Below are positions 43,438 to 52,135 of a stretch of DNA of 64,000 nucleotides, piece after piece (the stretch's first letter is position 1; each line of letters starts with the position of its first letter). The translations under genes were made by a program, and so were the position numbers. The notes below the pieces were generated by a model, which worked only from the letters and a program-made list of their open reading frames with translations, did no database searches and was not told the origin of the DNA. Source of the stretch: Paraflavitalea sp. CAU 1676 (GTDB lineage Bacteria; Bacteroidota; Bacteroidia; Chitinophagales; Chitinophagaceae); the NCBI RefSeq assembly GCF_029223285.1, contig NZ_JARHUJ010000006.1, positions 310,001-374,000 of the forward strand, read 5' to 3'.

Positions 43438-44394
43438 TTATTTATCATGGGGATATAATATTCTATTAAACCATGTTACGCACTCATCGGCATCGAGGAG
43501 CGAAAATGCATGGGGATGGCGTGTTCCATTTGACAGGTACCCTTTGCCCAATGCGGTGACCAGCTCTGCTTTTTTGTTGCCCATCTTATTCAGAGCAACG
43601 ATACAACCGGTGAGGTCGGCGAGATTGAGCCAGGCCACACTGGTTTGCCGCTCCCTGATAAACCAATTTATGTCGGGATCGCAGTACAAGCGTACGGGCA
43701 TATTTTTCAGGTAATGGGTGTTGCCTCCCTGCGCAGCATCTGCCGTATAGGCCGACTCCTTTTCATAGTTGGCTGCCTCCTGCTGGGGTGTGCCGCCAAA
43801 TATCTTCCTGAAGCGTTCGGTGATCATGGTCGCTTCACTATTGAGACCAACCCCTTCCTTCATCGCACGGTCGTACCCATTGTAAAGTCGTTTAAGGTCA
43901 AGCGGCGGATCGACCCCAAAAACGGCTGCTGGCTTTACCAGCGAATCGCGCCCGGGCTTTTGTGTTGTCTCTGCATAGCACATCGCATAGAGGCCACCAA
44001 TGGAATGCCCGCCGATCACCAGTTTGCCATCCGGGATCCTGTACTTTTTCATGGCTTTCGTAACGATGATTTCCAGCCTGCGCTGCACCAGGCCCATGGT
44101 TTCGGTTGCGTTGGGAAGTATAAGAAAGGGGATCAATACGGTATATCCTTTGGCAACGGCTGCGTCGTGTAGCCTGGTTTCTTTCATCATTTCCTGCGGC
44201 GGGGTCATGAATCCCGGGATTATCACCAATAAGCCTTTGGATGGCTGTAGCGGTTGAAGCGTGAAATAGAAACTCTCCAGCTTGTCATTGGCCCCGGTGG
44301 TTGCTACAGTATCGATGCTATAGGCCGTAGACTGTGCGGTGCTTCGGGTAAAAACCAGCAGTAAGACAAGTGCGGTCAGTACTTTGATTTTCAT
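43438..44394 (-). CDS. Secreted alpha/beta-hydrolase
   Basis: The product has 318 residues from the ATG at 44394, where a signal peptide (MKIKVLTALVLLLVFTRSTAQ) begins; the upstream extension lacks one. Hydrolase-fold markers are LLVIIPGFMTPPQ (oxyanion region) and the nucleophile elbow VIGGHSIGGLYAM (G-H-S-I-G). A possible catalytic acid (VFGVDPPLDL) and a late histidine in the C-terminal third complete a plausible Ser-Asp-His triad, but I cannot place the acid and His with certainty. It is probably a periplasmic esterase or lipase-like enzyme. It follows the GNAT gene by 60 bp on the same strand. Confidence 0.8.
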   Translation of the reverse strand: MKIKVLTALVLLLVFTRSTAQSTAYSIDTVATTGANDKLESFYFTLQPLQPSKGLLVIIPGFMTPPQEMMKETRLHDAAVAKGYTVLIPFLILPNATETMGLVQRRLEIIVTKAMKKYRIPDGKLVIGGHSIGGLYAMCYAETTQKPGRDSLVKPAAVFGVDPPLDLKRLYNGYDRAMKEGVGLNSEATMITERFRKIFGGTPQQEAANYEKESAYTADAAQGGNTHYLKNMPVRLYCDPDINWFIRERQTSVAWLNLADLTGCIVALNKMGNKKAELVTALGKGYLSNGTRHPHAFSLLDADECVTWFNRILYPHDK

Positions 44395-44454
44395 GTGAAG
44401 GCCTGGTTGGTTAAGGCGATTTACGGCAACACCCATCAATTGGTTGGCCACGTG

Positions 44455-44946
44455 CTACAAACCAACCCTGTCGCTGCGTCTTTCCAGCATTACAGTGGTT
44501 CGCCAGATGCCATCGAGCTGTGCGATACGCTCGCGGTAGCCGATGTAGCGAAAGCCACATTGTTCATGAAGGTGTATACTGGCCTTGTTTTCTTCATGGA
44601 TCACGCTCAATAGCGACCAGATGCCATTGCGTTCGCTTTTGCGGATCAGTTCCATCAGGAGAACCCGGCCAATTCCCTGTCGTTGGTGGGCGTGGGCGAC
44701 ATACACGCTCACTTCGGCGACTCCCTCGTAACAGGACCGGTTTGAAACGGGTGAAAGGGCAGCCCATCCGGTAATTTCATCTCCTTGCCTGGCGATAATG
44801 CGTGAATGAGGGTGGTATTTATCATCGAACTCCGGCCATTCGGGAACGGAGGTCTCAAAAGTGGCCATACCGGAAAGGATGCCCTGGCGATAAATATCCA
44901 GGAGTATTGCGGCCTGACTGGCAAGCATCGGTTCAATAGTGATCAT
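44455..44946 (-). CDS. GNAT-family N-acetyltransferase (phosphinothricin-acetyltransferase-like)
   Basis: A 163-residue enzyme. Its order of motifs fits the PAT/MnaT branch: EPMLASQAAILLDIYRQGI at the start, FETSVPEWPEFDDKYHPHSR, AEVSVYVAHAHQRQGIGRVL with the acetyl-CoA pyrophosphate loop QRQGIG, then SIHLHEQCGFRYIG. Enzymes of this branch acetylate methionine sulfoximine-like or amino-acid substrates. The exact substrate is not known. The downstream hydrolase gene starts 60 bp away. The gene starts at the window's ordinary ATG with no competing start. Confidence 0.88.
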   Translation of the reverse strand: MITIEPMLASQAAILLDIYRQGILSGMATFETSVPEWPEFDDKYHPHSRIIARQGDEITGWAALSPVSNRSCYEGVAEVSVYVAHAHQRQGIGRVLLMELIRKSERNGIWSLLSVIHEENKASIHLHEQCGFRYIGYRERIAQLDGIWRTTVMLERRSDRVGL

Positions 44947-45437
44947 GCTCCTAAATTAGAATTCCGGCCACAAATAACCGTCGGTCCGAAGCATTTTTGA
45001 TGACGATTTAATGTGTTGGAGGCAATGTAATTGACGGAAAACGAAGAAGTGGGACTGCAGAAAATACGATATGGCCAAGCATTTTTGCTGATTTTAAAGA
45101 AAAGTTAACATGGGATTTAATTATTCCCCTATATTCGCGGGGCCTTAAAAGAAAAAAGGTCCACTGTAGAAACAGCTGACCTCTAACGATTGCTTGCCAT
45201 ATGAAAAAAGGTAATAAAATCTATCTCAATTTGTAAGGGTGAATGTATTTTTGCTCAATTTCACCCCGGCCTCTAACTCACTTGCCTGCGATACTCAAAG
45301 CCTCATCTTGTTCTTTGTTGATACAAAAATAAGATGAGGTTTTACTTAATTCAAAACATCTTAAGAGGGATTTGATTATGCCTACGGGGTGATGTTAGCG
45401 CAGAAGCCGTACTGGCGCTGTGTTTCAGGAAAATTAC
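44947..45437. other. Gene-free stretch with a long hairpin
   Basis: No credible protein-coding gene is present; the longest frames are short and featureless. A TATTTTTG -7-like element lies at 45246-45253. A 13-bp hairpin (45297-45309 pairing with 45331-45343, arms AAAGCCTCATCTT and AAGATGAGGTTTT) with a T-rich tail lies about 45 bp downstream, so a short noncoding RNA is possible. The following gene starts at 45438 with an AGGAAA ribosome-binding-like sequence. Confidence 0.4.
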
Positions 45438-47027
45438 ATGATGATGGCCAACAGATTAACAGATACCTTATTCCAGTTAGTTCATTCTTTGGAGAAATCG
45501 GAGAAGCGACATTTCAAGCTCTATATAAAAAGGAGTTCGGGCAATGAAGACCTGAAAATCATACAGTTATTTGACGCCTTAGATAAACTGAACGAATATG
45601 ATGAGAAACTCCTCCTGAAAAAAATTCCCTCGATCCAGAAACCTCAGCTCAATAATCTCAAGACGCATTTATACAAACAACTGTTAGCAAGCTTGCGCCT
45701 GTTGAAGACTGCGGATAATGTGGATCTGCAGTTGACAGAACAGTTAGATTATGCCCGTATCCTCTACACCAAGGGTCTCAAGATCCAAGCACTGAAAATA
45801 CTGGAGCGTGTAAAGGAAATTGCACGCACCAACCAGAAGTTCAACTTCCTGGCCCAAGTGATTTCGCTAGAGAAGAAGATCGAAACGTTGCACATTACAC
45901 GAAGCTCGCAGGAGAAGACGGATGAGTTGGTGGAAGAGTCGCTGGAAATTGCAGGTCATATTGACCGGGTGACGCGACTGAGCAATCTTGCATTGAAACT
46001 TTATCGCTGGTATATCAGAAACGGTCACGTTCGCAACGAGGCCGACGAAAAAGACATCAAAGAGTTCTTCGTTAAAAACCTTCCTCCCAGCGACGAGATC
46101 ACTGGTTTCTACGAAAAGCTGTACCTATATCAAAGCTATTGCTGGTATGCTTTCGTACGGCAAGACTTTCTGATGTATTACCGCTATAGCCAGAAATGGA
46201 TTGATCTGTTCGACGCCGACCCCTTCATGATCACGGTTGAGACCGGTCACTACATCAAGGGCATGCACAACCTGTTGAATGCACATTTCGACCTACGCAA
46301 TTTTGAGCTGTTCGAGATCACCCTGCGTAAGTTCAGGGAGTATTCAAAAACAGATGTGGCGAATATTCACGACAATTTCAGAACGCACACTTCAATTTAT
46401 ATCAACAGTGCGATCCTGAACTGGAACCTGATGCGCGGTACCTTCAAAGAAGGTTTGACGGAAGTGCCCCAGATCGAACAAGACCTGGAGACCTATCAGC
46501 TTTACGTCGATGGTCACCGTATCATGGTGTTCACTTACAAGATCGCTACTCTTTATTTTGGCAGCGGCGACTACGACCGTTCGATCGATTACCTGCAAAA
46601 GATCATTCACGGCAATACCGAGATCCGCAGCGACCTTCAATGTTATGCACGCTTGCTGCACCTGATGGCACATTACGAACTTGGCAACTTTGAATTGATG
46701 GAATCTTTGACGAAATCGGTGTACCGGTTTATGGCCAAGATGGGCAACCTGACCGTTGTTGAGGAAGAGATGTTCCGTTTCCTTCGTCACTCATTTGGCG
46801 TATCGCCGCGTCAACTGAAGCCCGAGCTGGAGAAGTTCCTGGACAAGATCAAGCACCTTGAGAAAGATCGCTACGAAACCAGGGCTTTTGCCTACCTGGA
46901 TGTTATTTCCTGGGTGGAAAGCAAGGTATCGGGCAAACCCATGAGTGAGATCATTTACAACAAATACCTCCAGCGCCGTAAGCGCCGCTATGTAACACTG
47001 AATGCAGATCAAAAGAAGACTGCTTAA
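45438..47027 (+). CDS. Helical-repeat (TPR-like) protein of unknown function
   Basis: The product has 529 residues from the ATG at 45438. The frame extends to a GTG at 45420, but the AGGAAA ribosome-binding-like stretch before 45438 and the run MMMANRLTDTLFQLVHSL favour the internal start. It is almost entirely helical, with paired helices spaced like TPR units (ALKILERVKEIARTNQKF, YKIATLYFGSGDYDRSIDYL, ARLLHLMAHYELGNFELMES). There is no signal peptide, so it is cytoplasmic. A basic N-terminal patch (KRHFKLYIKRSSG) and a basic C-terminus (YLQRRKRRYVTLN) may bind nucleic acid. No DNA-binding domain or known family is recognised. It is encoded alone. Confidence 0.72.
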   Translation: MMMANRLTDTLFQLVHSLEKSEKRHFKLYIKRSSGNEDLKIIQLFDALDKLNEYDEKLLLKKIPSIQKPQLNNLKTHLYKQLLASLRLLKTADNVDLQLTEQLDYARILYTKGLKIQALKILERVKEIARTNQKFNFLAQVISLEKKIETLHITRSSQEKTDELVEESLEIAGHIDRVTRLSNLALKLYRWYIRNGHVRNEADEKDIKEFFVKNLPPSDEITGFYEKLYLYQSYCWYAFVRQDFLMYYRYSQKWIDLFDADPFMITVETGHYIKGMHNLLNAHFDLRNFELFEITLRKFREYSKTDVANIHDNFRTHTSIYINSAILNWNLMRGTFKEGLTEVPQIEQDLETYQLYVDGHRIMVFTYKIATLYFGSGDYDRSIDYLQKIIHGNTEIRSDLQCYARLLHLMAHYELGNFELMESLTKSVYRFMAKMGNLTVVEEEMFRFLRHSFGVSPRQLKPELEKFLDKIKHLEKDRYETRAFAYLDVISWVESKVSGKPMSEIIYNKYLQRRKRRYVTLNADQKKTA

Positions 47028-47116
47028 GTTTCAGCCGGTTGCCTGATCACCGTGCTCTTCTTCCCGGCACGATTGCCTGCTATTACTTTTACCGTAACTG
47101 GCCTCTATCGATTGCT

Positions 47117-48259
47117 CTATATCTTCCTCAACCTTTCTACTGCCTGCTCCAACGTGGCTTCCTTCTTGGCAAAGCAGAAGCGAATCACTTTATTATCTTT
47201 TCCTGACTGGTAAAATGCAGAGACCGGTATGGTGGCGATGCCGAATTCCTTTGTTATGCGAATGGCAAAATCCTTATCGCTTTCATCGCTGATCCGATCG
47301 TACTGGTAACACTGGAAATAGCTGCCGTAGCTCGGTAATGGCGTAAAACGAGTCTTTTTCATGAGGGAAGCAAAATAGTCGCGTTTATGTTGCATTTCGG
47401 AAGAAAGCCGCAGGTAAGTACCGCTGTTCTTCAGGTAGTCGGCCAGGGCCACCTGCGACGGAGTGTGACAGCTGAAGCAGTTGAACTGGTGTACTTTCCG
47501 GAACTCTTTGGTGAAAGCAGCAGGCGCTACACAATAGCCCAGTTTCCAACCGGTGCAGTGGTACACCTTCCCGAAGGAGAAACATACAAAGCTGCGCTGC
47601 AACAGGTCGGGATAGCGTAATATGCTTTGATGCGGTATGTTATCGAAGATCAGGTGTTCGTATACTTCATCGGACAGGATCAGGATATTGGTGTCTTTTA
47701 CCAGTGCCTGCAGCTGATGCATGTCCTCCTCCCGTAGCACCGCCCCCGTGGGGTTGTGGGGAGAGTTGATCATGATCATTCGTGTGCGTGCAGTGATCTT
47801 GCTGCGTACCGCATCCCAATCAATGCGGTAGTCGGGAAATTGCAGGTCGACCAGCACCGCCCGGGCGCCATTTACCTCGATATTGGGAATATAACTATCA
47901 TATCCCGGCTCAAACACGATCACTTCATCACCGGGTTGCAATACGGTCGTCAGTGCCGTGTAAATGGCATACGTACCACCGGGTGTGATAGTAATTTCTG
48001 TATCGGGATTTACTTTGGTATTGTAGAGGAGCTGTATTTTCTCAGCAATGGATTCGCGCAGGGGCATCCAACCCGGCATAGGCGCATACTGGTTAAATCC
48101 ATTGTGCATGGCCTTGTTAACAAGTGCGGTGAGTTCTTCGGGCATGGGGTAATCGGGAAACCCCTGTCCGAGGTTTACTGCCTTATGTTCTGTTGCCAGG
48201 GCACTCATGACCGTAAATATAGTAGTGCCTACATTGGGTAGCTTAGATTGGATATGCAA
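47117..48259 (-). CDS. Methionine aminotransferase-like PLP enzyme (class I/II aminotransferase)
   Basis: A 380-residue enzyme with the fold-type I pattern. ITPGGTYAIYTALTTVLQPG sits around the cofactor-phosphate site, VIVFEPGYDSYIP follows, and INSPHNPTGAVL contains the Asn-Pro motif. LSDEVYEHLIFD gives the Asp/Tyr cofactor contacts, and SFGKVYHCTGWKLGY includes the Schiff-base Lys. Strong similarity to YbdL-type methionine aminotransferases (NLGQGFPDYPMPEEL) is seen. It likely converts methionine to 2-oxo-4-methylthiobutyrate, as in methionine salvage, but substrate assignment is by family. It follows ridA by 48 bp on the same strand. Confidence 0.88.
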   Translation of the reverse strand: MHIQSKLPNVGTTIFTVMSALATEHKAVNLGQGFPDYPMPEELTALVNKAMHNGFNQYAPMPGWMPLRESIAEKIQLLYNTKVNPDTEITITPGGTYAIYTALTTVLQPGDEVIVFEPGYDSYIPNIEVNGARAVLVDLQFPDYRIDWDAVRSKITARTRMIMINSPHNPTGAVLREEDMHQLQALVKDTNILILSDEVYEHLIFDNIPHQSILRYPDLLQRSFVCFSFGKVYHCTGWKLGYCVAPAAFTKEFRKVHQFNCFSCHTPSQVALADYLKNSGTYLRLSSEMQHKRDYFASLMKKTRFTPLPSYGSYFQCYQYDRISDESDKDFAIRITKEFGIATIPVSAFYQSGKDNKVIRFCFAKKEATLEQAVERLRKI

Positions 48260-48307
48260 GGTACCAGGTGAATTGAAGTGATAGGTAATGCGGTGCTGCT
48301 GCTTTGT

Positions 48308-48700
48308 TTATTCGCTCAATATGGCTGTGGCTTCGATCTCGATCAGGTATTCCGGATCAATCAACCCTTTTACCTCGATCATTGATGTGCAGGGCTTGAT
48401 GGTGCTGAAAAACTCTCCATGTGCCTTTCCATATTCTTCCCAACGGCTGATGTCCGTGACGAACATGCGGGTACGCACTACATCTTTGAGGCCTGCGCCT
48501 GCCTGCTGCAGCACTTTTTCGATCTTGCTCAATATGAAATAGGTTTGTGCGTAAGCATCTCCTTTGCCAATGAGCTGGCTATTTTCATCAACCGCTACAG
48601 TGCCTGTTACTTCGACAATGTTGCCCATCTTTACGGCACGACTGTATCCTACAATATCTTCCCATTTAGCGCCGGAAGATATGTTGATTCGTTTTGACAT
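48308..48700 (-). CDS. RidA family protein (reactive imine/enamine deaminase)
   Basis: A 130-residue protein with the YjgF/RidA signature: VKMGNIVEVTGTVAVDEN, then AQTYFILSKIEKVLQQAGA and VVRTRMFVTDISRWEEYGK, in which the Arg of RTRMFV is the family's catalytic arginine. The C-terminal IEIEATAILSE is also conserved. RidA proteins hydrolyse the 2-aminoacrylate-type imines released by PLP enzymes. An aminotransferase gene follows 48 bp downstream, so functional pairing is plausible. The exonuclease gene upstream ends 18 bp away, so the three are probably cotranscribed. Confidence 0.9.
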   Translation of the reverse strand: MSKRINISSGAKWEDIVGYSRAVKMGNIVEVTGTVAVDENSQLIGKGDAYAQTYFILSKIEKVLQQAGAGLKDVVRTRMFVTDISRWEEYGKAHGEFFSTIKPCTSMIEVKGLIDPEYLIEIEATAILSE

Positions 48701-48718
48701 GGTATACTAATGGTTTGG

Positions 48719-49453
48719 TTACGCGGTGACCTGAGTTTGCTTGATCTCGACATTTTCCGGTTGGATGAGGCTTTCGCCATTGAAGCGTAGGTAGACCTGA
48801 GCTACGGTGATCACATCCTTTTGGCAGTATGTTGCGATGCGTTCGAGATCATTCTGTTTCCAATAAACCTCGCCCACCATTTTACCATCAATATCGTCCT
48901 TGGGAGTAGGGATACCGAGGGCATGGGCCAGCAGGTTTAAGGAGGTAAAGCTTTTGAAATCGCCGAACTTCCACAGCTCCATGGTATCGAGGTGGGCTAT
49001 TTCCCAGGGCTTTTTACCGCTGATATTAAGTACCGGGGGAATTTGAAGTCCATTAATGATGAGGCGTCGGCAGAGATAGGGGAAATCGAATTCCTTTCCG
49101 TTGTGGGCGCACATGTATTTTTGCTGGTCAACTGCCCAGCGGCGCAACATATCTGTAAACTGTTGCAGGAGTTCCTTTTCATTGTGGCCGTAAAAGGACT
49201 TCAGGATAATTTTCTTCGTTTCGCCATCGCCATGGATGATGCCCACACTGATGCAAACGATCTTACCGAACTCGGCATAGATGGCCGCCCGGTTATAGAC
49301 CGACTCTACCGTTTCCTCCTCTTTATTACGGATGAGATAATTGGCTTTGATCTCCCACAATTCTTTCCAGTCGTGCGGCACGTCGTCGTACGAGCGGTAT
49401 TGGGAAACCGTTTCGATATCGAGGAATAGAATGTTATTGATCGCTGTGAGCAT
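48719..49453 (-). CDS. Predicted 3'-5' exonuclease, RNase H-like (PolB-associated type)
   Basis: The product has 244 residues from the ATG at 49453; the frame continues 20 residues upstream without family features. The DEDD-type exonuclease motifs are present in order: ExoI LFLDIET (Asp-Glu), ExoII MCAHNGKEFDFPYL and ExoIII YCQKDVITVAQVYL (Tyr-x3-Asp). These proteins are fused or related to the proofreading domain of B-family polymerases and act on single-stranded DNA or RNA ends in other systems. No polymerase gene is adjacent. It is encoded between manC and ridA. Confidence 0.88.
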   Translation of the reverse strand: MLTAINNILFLDIETVSQYRSYDDVPHDWKELWEIKANYLIRNKEEETVESVYNRAAIYAEFGKIVCISVGIIHGDGETKKIILKSFYGHNEKELLQQFTDMLRRWAVDQQKYMCAHNGKEFDFPYLCRRLIINGLQIPPVLNISGKKPWEIAHLDTMELWKFGDFKSFTSLNLLAHALGIPTPKDDIDGKMVGEVYWKQNDLERIATYCQKDVITVAQVYLRFNGESLIQPENVEIKQTQVTA

Positions 49454-49563
49454 GGTAATTACTATGCAAATATCGGTGAAAAGGTAATCAACTTTAGTGA
49501 AGTTACAATTCACCCATTCTGCACATGCTGTGTAGCGGAATCAATATGGCTGTGGAGGCAGAT

Positions 49564-50676
49564 TTACAGGAACTTGTCGCCCTTGTTTCGTTTTACTTCG
49601 GCCACGTATTCCTTGATCTCCTGTTCTTTGTCTTTTTTACAGATAAGGAGCACATCTTTGGTGTCTACCACGATAAAATCTTCGATGCCCTGCAACACTA
49701 CCAGCTTGTCGTTCCTGGAGTGCACCATATTGTTGTGGGCGTCGAATACCATTACCTGGTCGCCGGCCACTGCATTGCCGAGATAATCTTTTTCGAGGTT
49801 CTCGTAGGCACTGTTCCAGGTGCCGAGATCGCTCCAGCCAAAGGAGGAAGGAATGAGGTAAACGTTATCAGCCTTTTCCATGATACCATGATCTATGGAA
49901 ATATTGGTACAAAGCGGGTATATATTATTAAGCGCAGGTATTTCCTGTGTTGTATTGAACTTTTCTTTTTCCGCCGCAAAGACTTCATACATCTCCGGCA
50001 GGTGTTTTTCGAATGCTGCAATGATGTTCTTCACCTGCCATACGAAGATGCCGGCATTCCAGAGAAACTCTCCACTGGACAGGAAGGTTTTGGCCATTTC
50101 CAATTTGGGTTTCTCTGTAAAGGTTTTCACTTTATACACATTATCCGACACGGCATGTTGTTCATATTGGATATAACCATATCCTGTGTTGGGATAGGTG
50201 GGCTTTATGCCCAGCGTGATGAAAGCGTTGTGCTTATTAACAAAACTGAGTGCCTCAAGACATACTTTAGTGAAACCGATTTGATCCAGTATCAGGTGAT
50301 CGGAAGGAGCTACGATGAGCGATGCCTGGGGGTCAAGTTGCTGCAGCTTGAAGGAAATATAAGCAATACAGGGGGCTGTATTTTTTCTGGAAGGCTCACC
50401 GAGTATATTTTGCAAGGACATCTCGGGCAACTGGTGCTTAACAATATTGATGTATTCGTTGGAAGTAACAACGAAAATATTCTCTTTGGGAATGAATGTG
50501 GCAAAACGCTCGTAGGTAGACTGGATCAGTGTTTTACCGGTATTCAGAATATCCAGGAACTGTTTGGGAAAGTTGGTACGGCTCATGGGCCAGAAACGGC
50601 TACCAATTCCCCCTGCCATTATTGCTACATAGTGATGCTTATTGCCACCCACTGCGGGTGATTGTGTCTTTGTCAT
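49564..50676 (-). CDS. manC: Mannose-1-phosphate guanylyltransferase
   Basis: A 370-residue enzyme, the short form without a C-terminal phosphomannose isomerase domain. Key parts are the GTP-binding IMAGGIGSRFWPMSR near the N-terminus, VAPSDHLI (metal-binding Asp), GYIQYEQH, TFTEKPKLEMA (Glu-Lys-Pro substrate motif) and FLWNAGIFVW. It makes GDP-mannose from mannose-1-phosphate for glycan and lipopolysaccharide synthesis. It starts 12 bp after kdsD, so the two are cotranscribed; both products feed surface polysaccharide. Downstream genes continue on the same strand. Confidence 0.94.
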   Translation of the reverse strand: MTKTQSPAVGGNKHHYVAIMAGGIGSRFWPMSRTNFPKQFLDILNTGKTLIQSTYERFATFIPKENIFVVTSNEYINIVKHQLPEMSLQNILGEPSRKNTAPCIAYISFKLQQLDPQASLIVAPSDHLILDQIGFTKVCLEALSFVNKHNAFITLGIKPTYPNTGYGYIQYEQHAVSDNVYKVKTFTEKPKLEMAKTFLSSGEFLWNAGIFVWQVKNIIAAFEKHLPEMYEVFAAEKEKFNTTQEIPALNNIYPLCTNISIDHGIMEKADNVYLIPSSFGWSDLGTWNSAYENLEKDYLGNAVAGDQVMVFDAHNNMVHSRNDKLVVLQGIEDFIVVDTKDVLLICKKDKEQEIKEYVAEVKRNKGDKFL

Positions 50677-50688
50677 AGTTTCAAAAGT

Positions 50689-51669
50689 CTAAATAAGGCC
50701 CTCTCTTACGAGGTCGTGCAAGTGAATAAATCCAAGGTAGGTGGACCCTTCGGTCACTACCAGTTGTGTTATATCGTACTGTCTCAAAAGGTCCAGAGCC
50801 TCCACTGCCAGTGCGTCGGGACTGACTGTTTTCGGGTGTCCGGTCATGATGTCGGCTGCTTTTATCTCCTCTAACTGGATCGTTATGCTTTTTTCCAGCA
50901 TACGACGCAAGTCGCCGTCCGTAACAACGCCAAGTAGTTGATCATTAGTATCAACTACCGCTGTGGCGCCCAATCTTTTTTTAGAGATCTCAACGATGAC
51001 CTGCTTTAAGGAAGCAGTGGATAGTACTTTGGGGCATTCGTTGTTGGGATATAGGTCCGACACGCGCAGGTATAACTTCTTTCCAAGGGTACCGCCAGGA
51101 TGGAAGCGGGCGAAATCATCCGACCCAAATCCCTTCATCTCCATCAATACGACTGCCAATGCATCTCCCATCACGAGCTGCGCAGTTGTACTGGAAGTGG
51201 GAGCCAGGTTATTGGGACAAGCTTCCTGCGATACGGTGGTATTGAGTATCATATCGGCCTGCCTGGCGAGGTAGGCATCTAAATTACCCACCATTGCGAT
51301 AAGCGGGTTACCAAAATTGCGCACCAGTGGCACCAGTACTTTTATTTCGGGACTTTCTCCGCTTTTACTGATAATCATCACTACATCGTCCTGTTGGATC
51401 ATGCCCAGGTCGCCATGTATCGCATCGGCCGCGTGTAGAAAGATGGAGGGGGTTCCGGTTGAGTTGAGCGTTGCAACGATCTTCTGGGCAATAATGGCGC
51501 TTTTGCCGATGCCGCTGATCACGAGCCGTCCTTTGGATTCATAGATCACCCGAACTGCTTTCTCGAAATCGTCGTTGATCATGGGCTTCAGGGAGGCTAC
51601 AGCCTCGGCTTCGCGGATGATCGTTCTTGTTGCAACTGCTTTAATATCAAGGGTAGACACTACAGACAT
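50689..51669 (-). CDS. kdsD: Arabinose-5-phosphate isomerase (KdsD/KpsF family)
   Basis: A 326-residue enzyme with an SIS domain (about 25-185) containing LVISGIGKSAIIAQKIVATL, the SKSGES phosphate loop and ALAVVLMEMKGFGSDDFARF. Two CBS domains follow (about 205-325, LGVVTDGDLRRMLE and the final TYLGFIHLHDLVREG). This is the usual KdsD layout. It converts ribulose-5-phosphate to arabinose-5-phosphate, the first step to KDO in LPS. It is the first gene of a minus-strand run (kdsD-manC-exonuclease-ridA-aminotransferase). The promoter at 51683-51713 fits. Confidence 0.94.
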   Translation of the reverse strand: MSVVSTLDIKAVATRTIIREAEAVASLKPMINDDFEKAVRVIYESKGRLVISGIGKSAIIAQKIVATLNSTGTPSIFLHAADAIHGDLGMIQQDDVVMIISKSGESPEIKVLVPLVRNFGNPLIAMVGNLDAYLARQADMILNTTVSQEACPNNLAPTSSTTAQLVMGDALAVVLMEMKGFGSDDFARFHPGGTLGKKLYLRVSDLYPNNECPKVLSTASLKQVIVEISKKRLGATAVVDTNDQLLGVVTDGDLRRMLEKSITIQLEEIKAADIMTGHPKTVSPDALAVEALDLLRQYDITQLVVTEGSTYLGFIHLHDLVREGLI

Positions 51670-51682
51670 AGTTAATAAATGA

Positions 51683-51713
51683 CAAACCTACTTGAAAATT
51701 GTTGGCCTGCAAA
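51683..51713 (-). promoter_or_regulatory. kdsD-manC promoter
   Basis: TAGGTTTG (51683-51690, minus) with TTTTG at the -33 position (TTG 51710-51712) and a 19-bp spacer is a full consensus match 14 bp upstream of the kdsD start codon. Confidence 0.75.
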
Positions 51714-52135
51714 ACCATTACAATAAGGTAAAAGACAGGCTGCGGCGGTTTTGACCCTTATCCGCAACCGCTAAACAGTTGTTAGTCACGGAATCACTAA
51801 AATTCAGTATTTTATATGATTTACAAAGGAGTAGGGCTGAAAAAACTAAACTTAGGGAATATATCATATTTGTTAAAGCGGGCGTTATCTATTGACGATC
51901 GGGCAAAATGAGTTAAATTCGCCACCCTTTGAAACAAACCCGGTCCCCATTGTATGCAGGGGACAATTCTAACCAACGCTAACCACCGATCTGACGACCT
52001 GGCCAAACATGAGACGTTACTATTCCATCCGCCCATAGCGGGTGTATTGTGTTTATCTGAGAGCTACCATTAACATTAAAACCTTACGCCTTATTCTATG
52101 CATAATTACGTCACTTATTGTGTGAAGGAAATCAT
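51714..52135. other. Divergent intergenic region between kdsD and recQ
   Basis: No gene is seen in these 422 bp. The kdsD promoter lies at its left edge. For recQ only a weak CATATTTG element near 51868 resembles a -7 box. The recQ start at 52136 is preceded by GAAGGAAAT, a usable ribosome-binding sequence. Confidence 0.4.
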
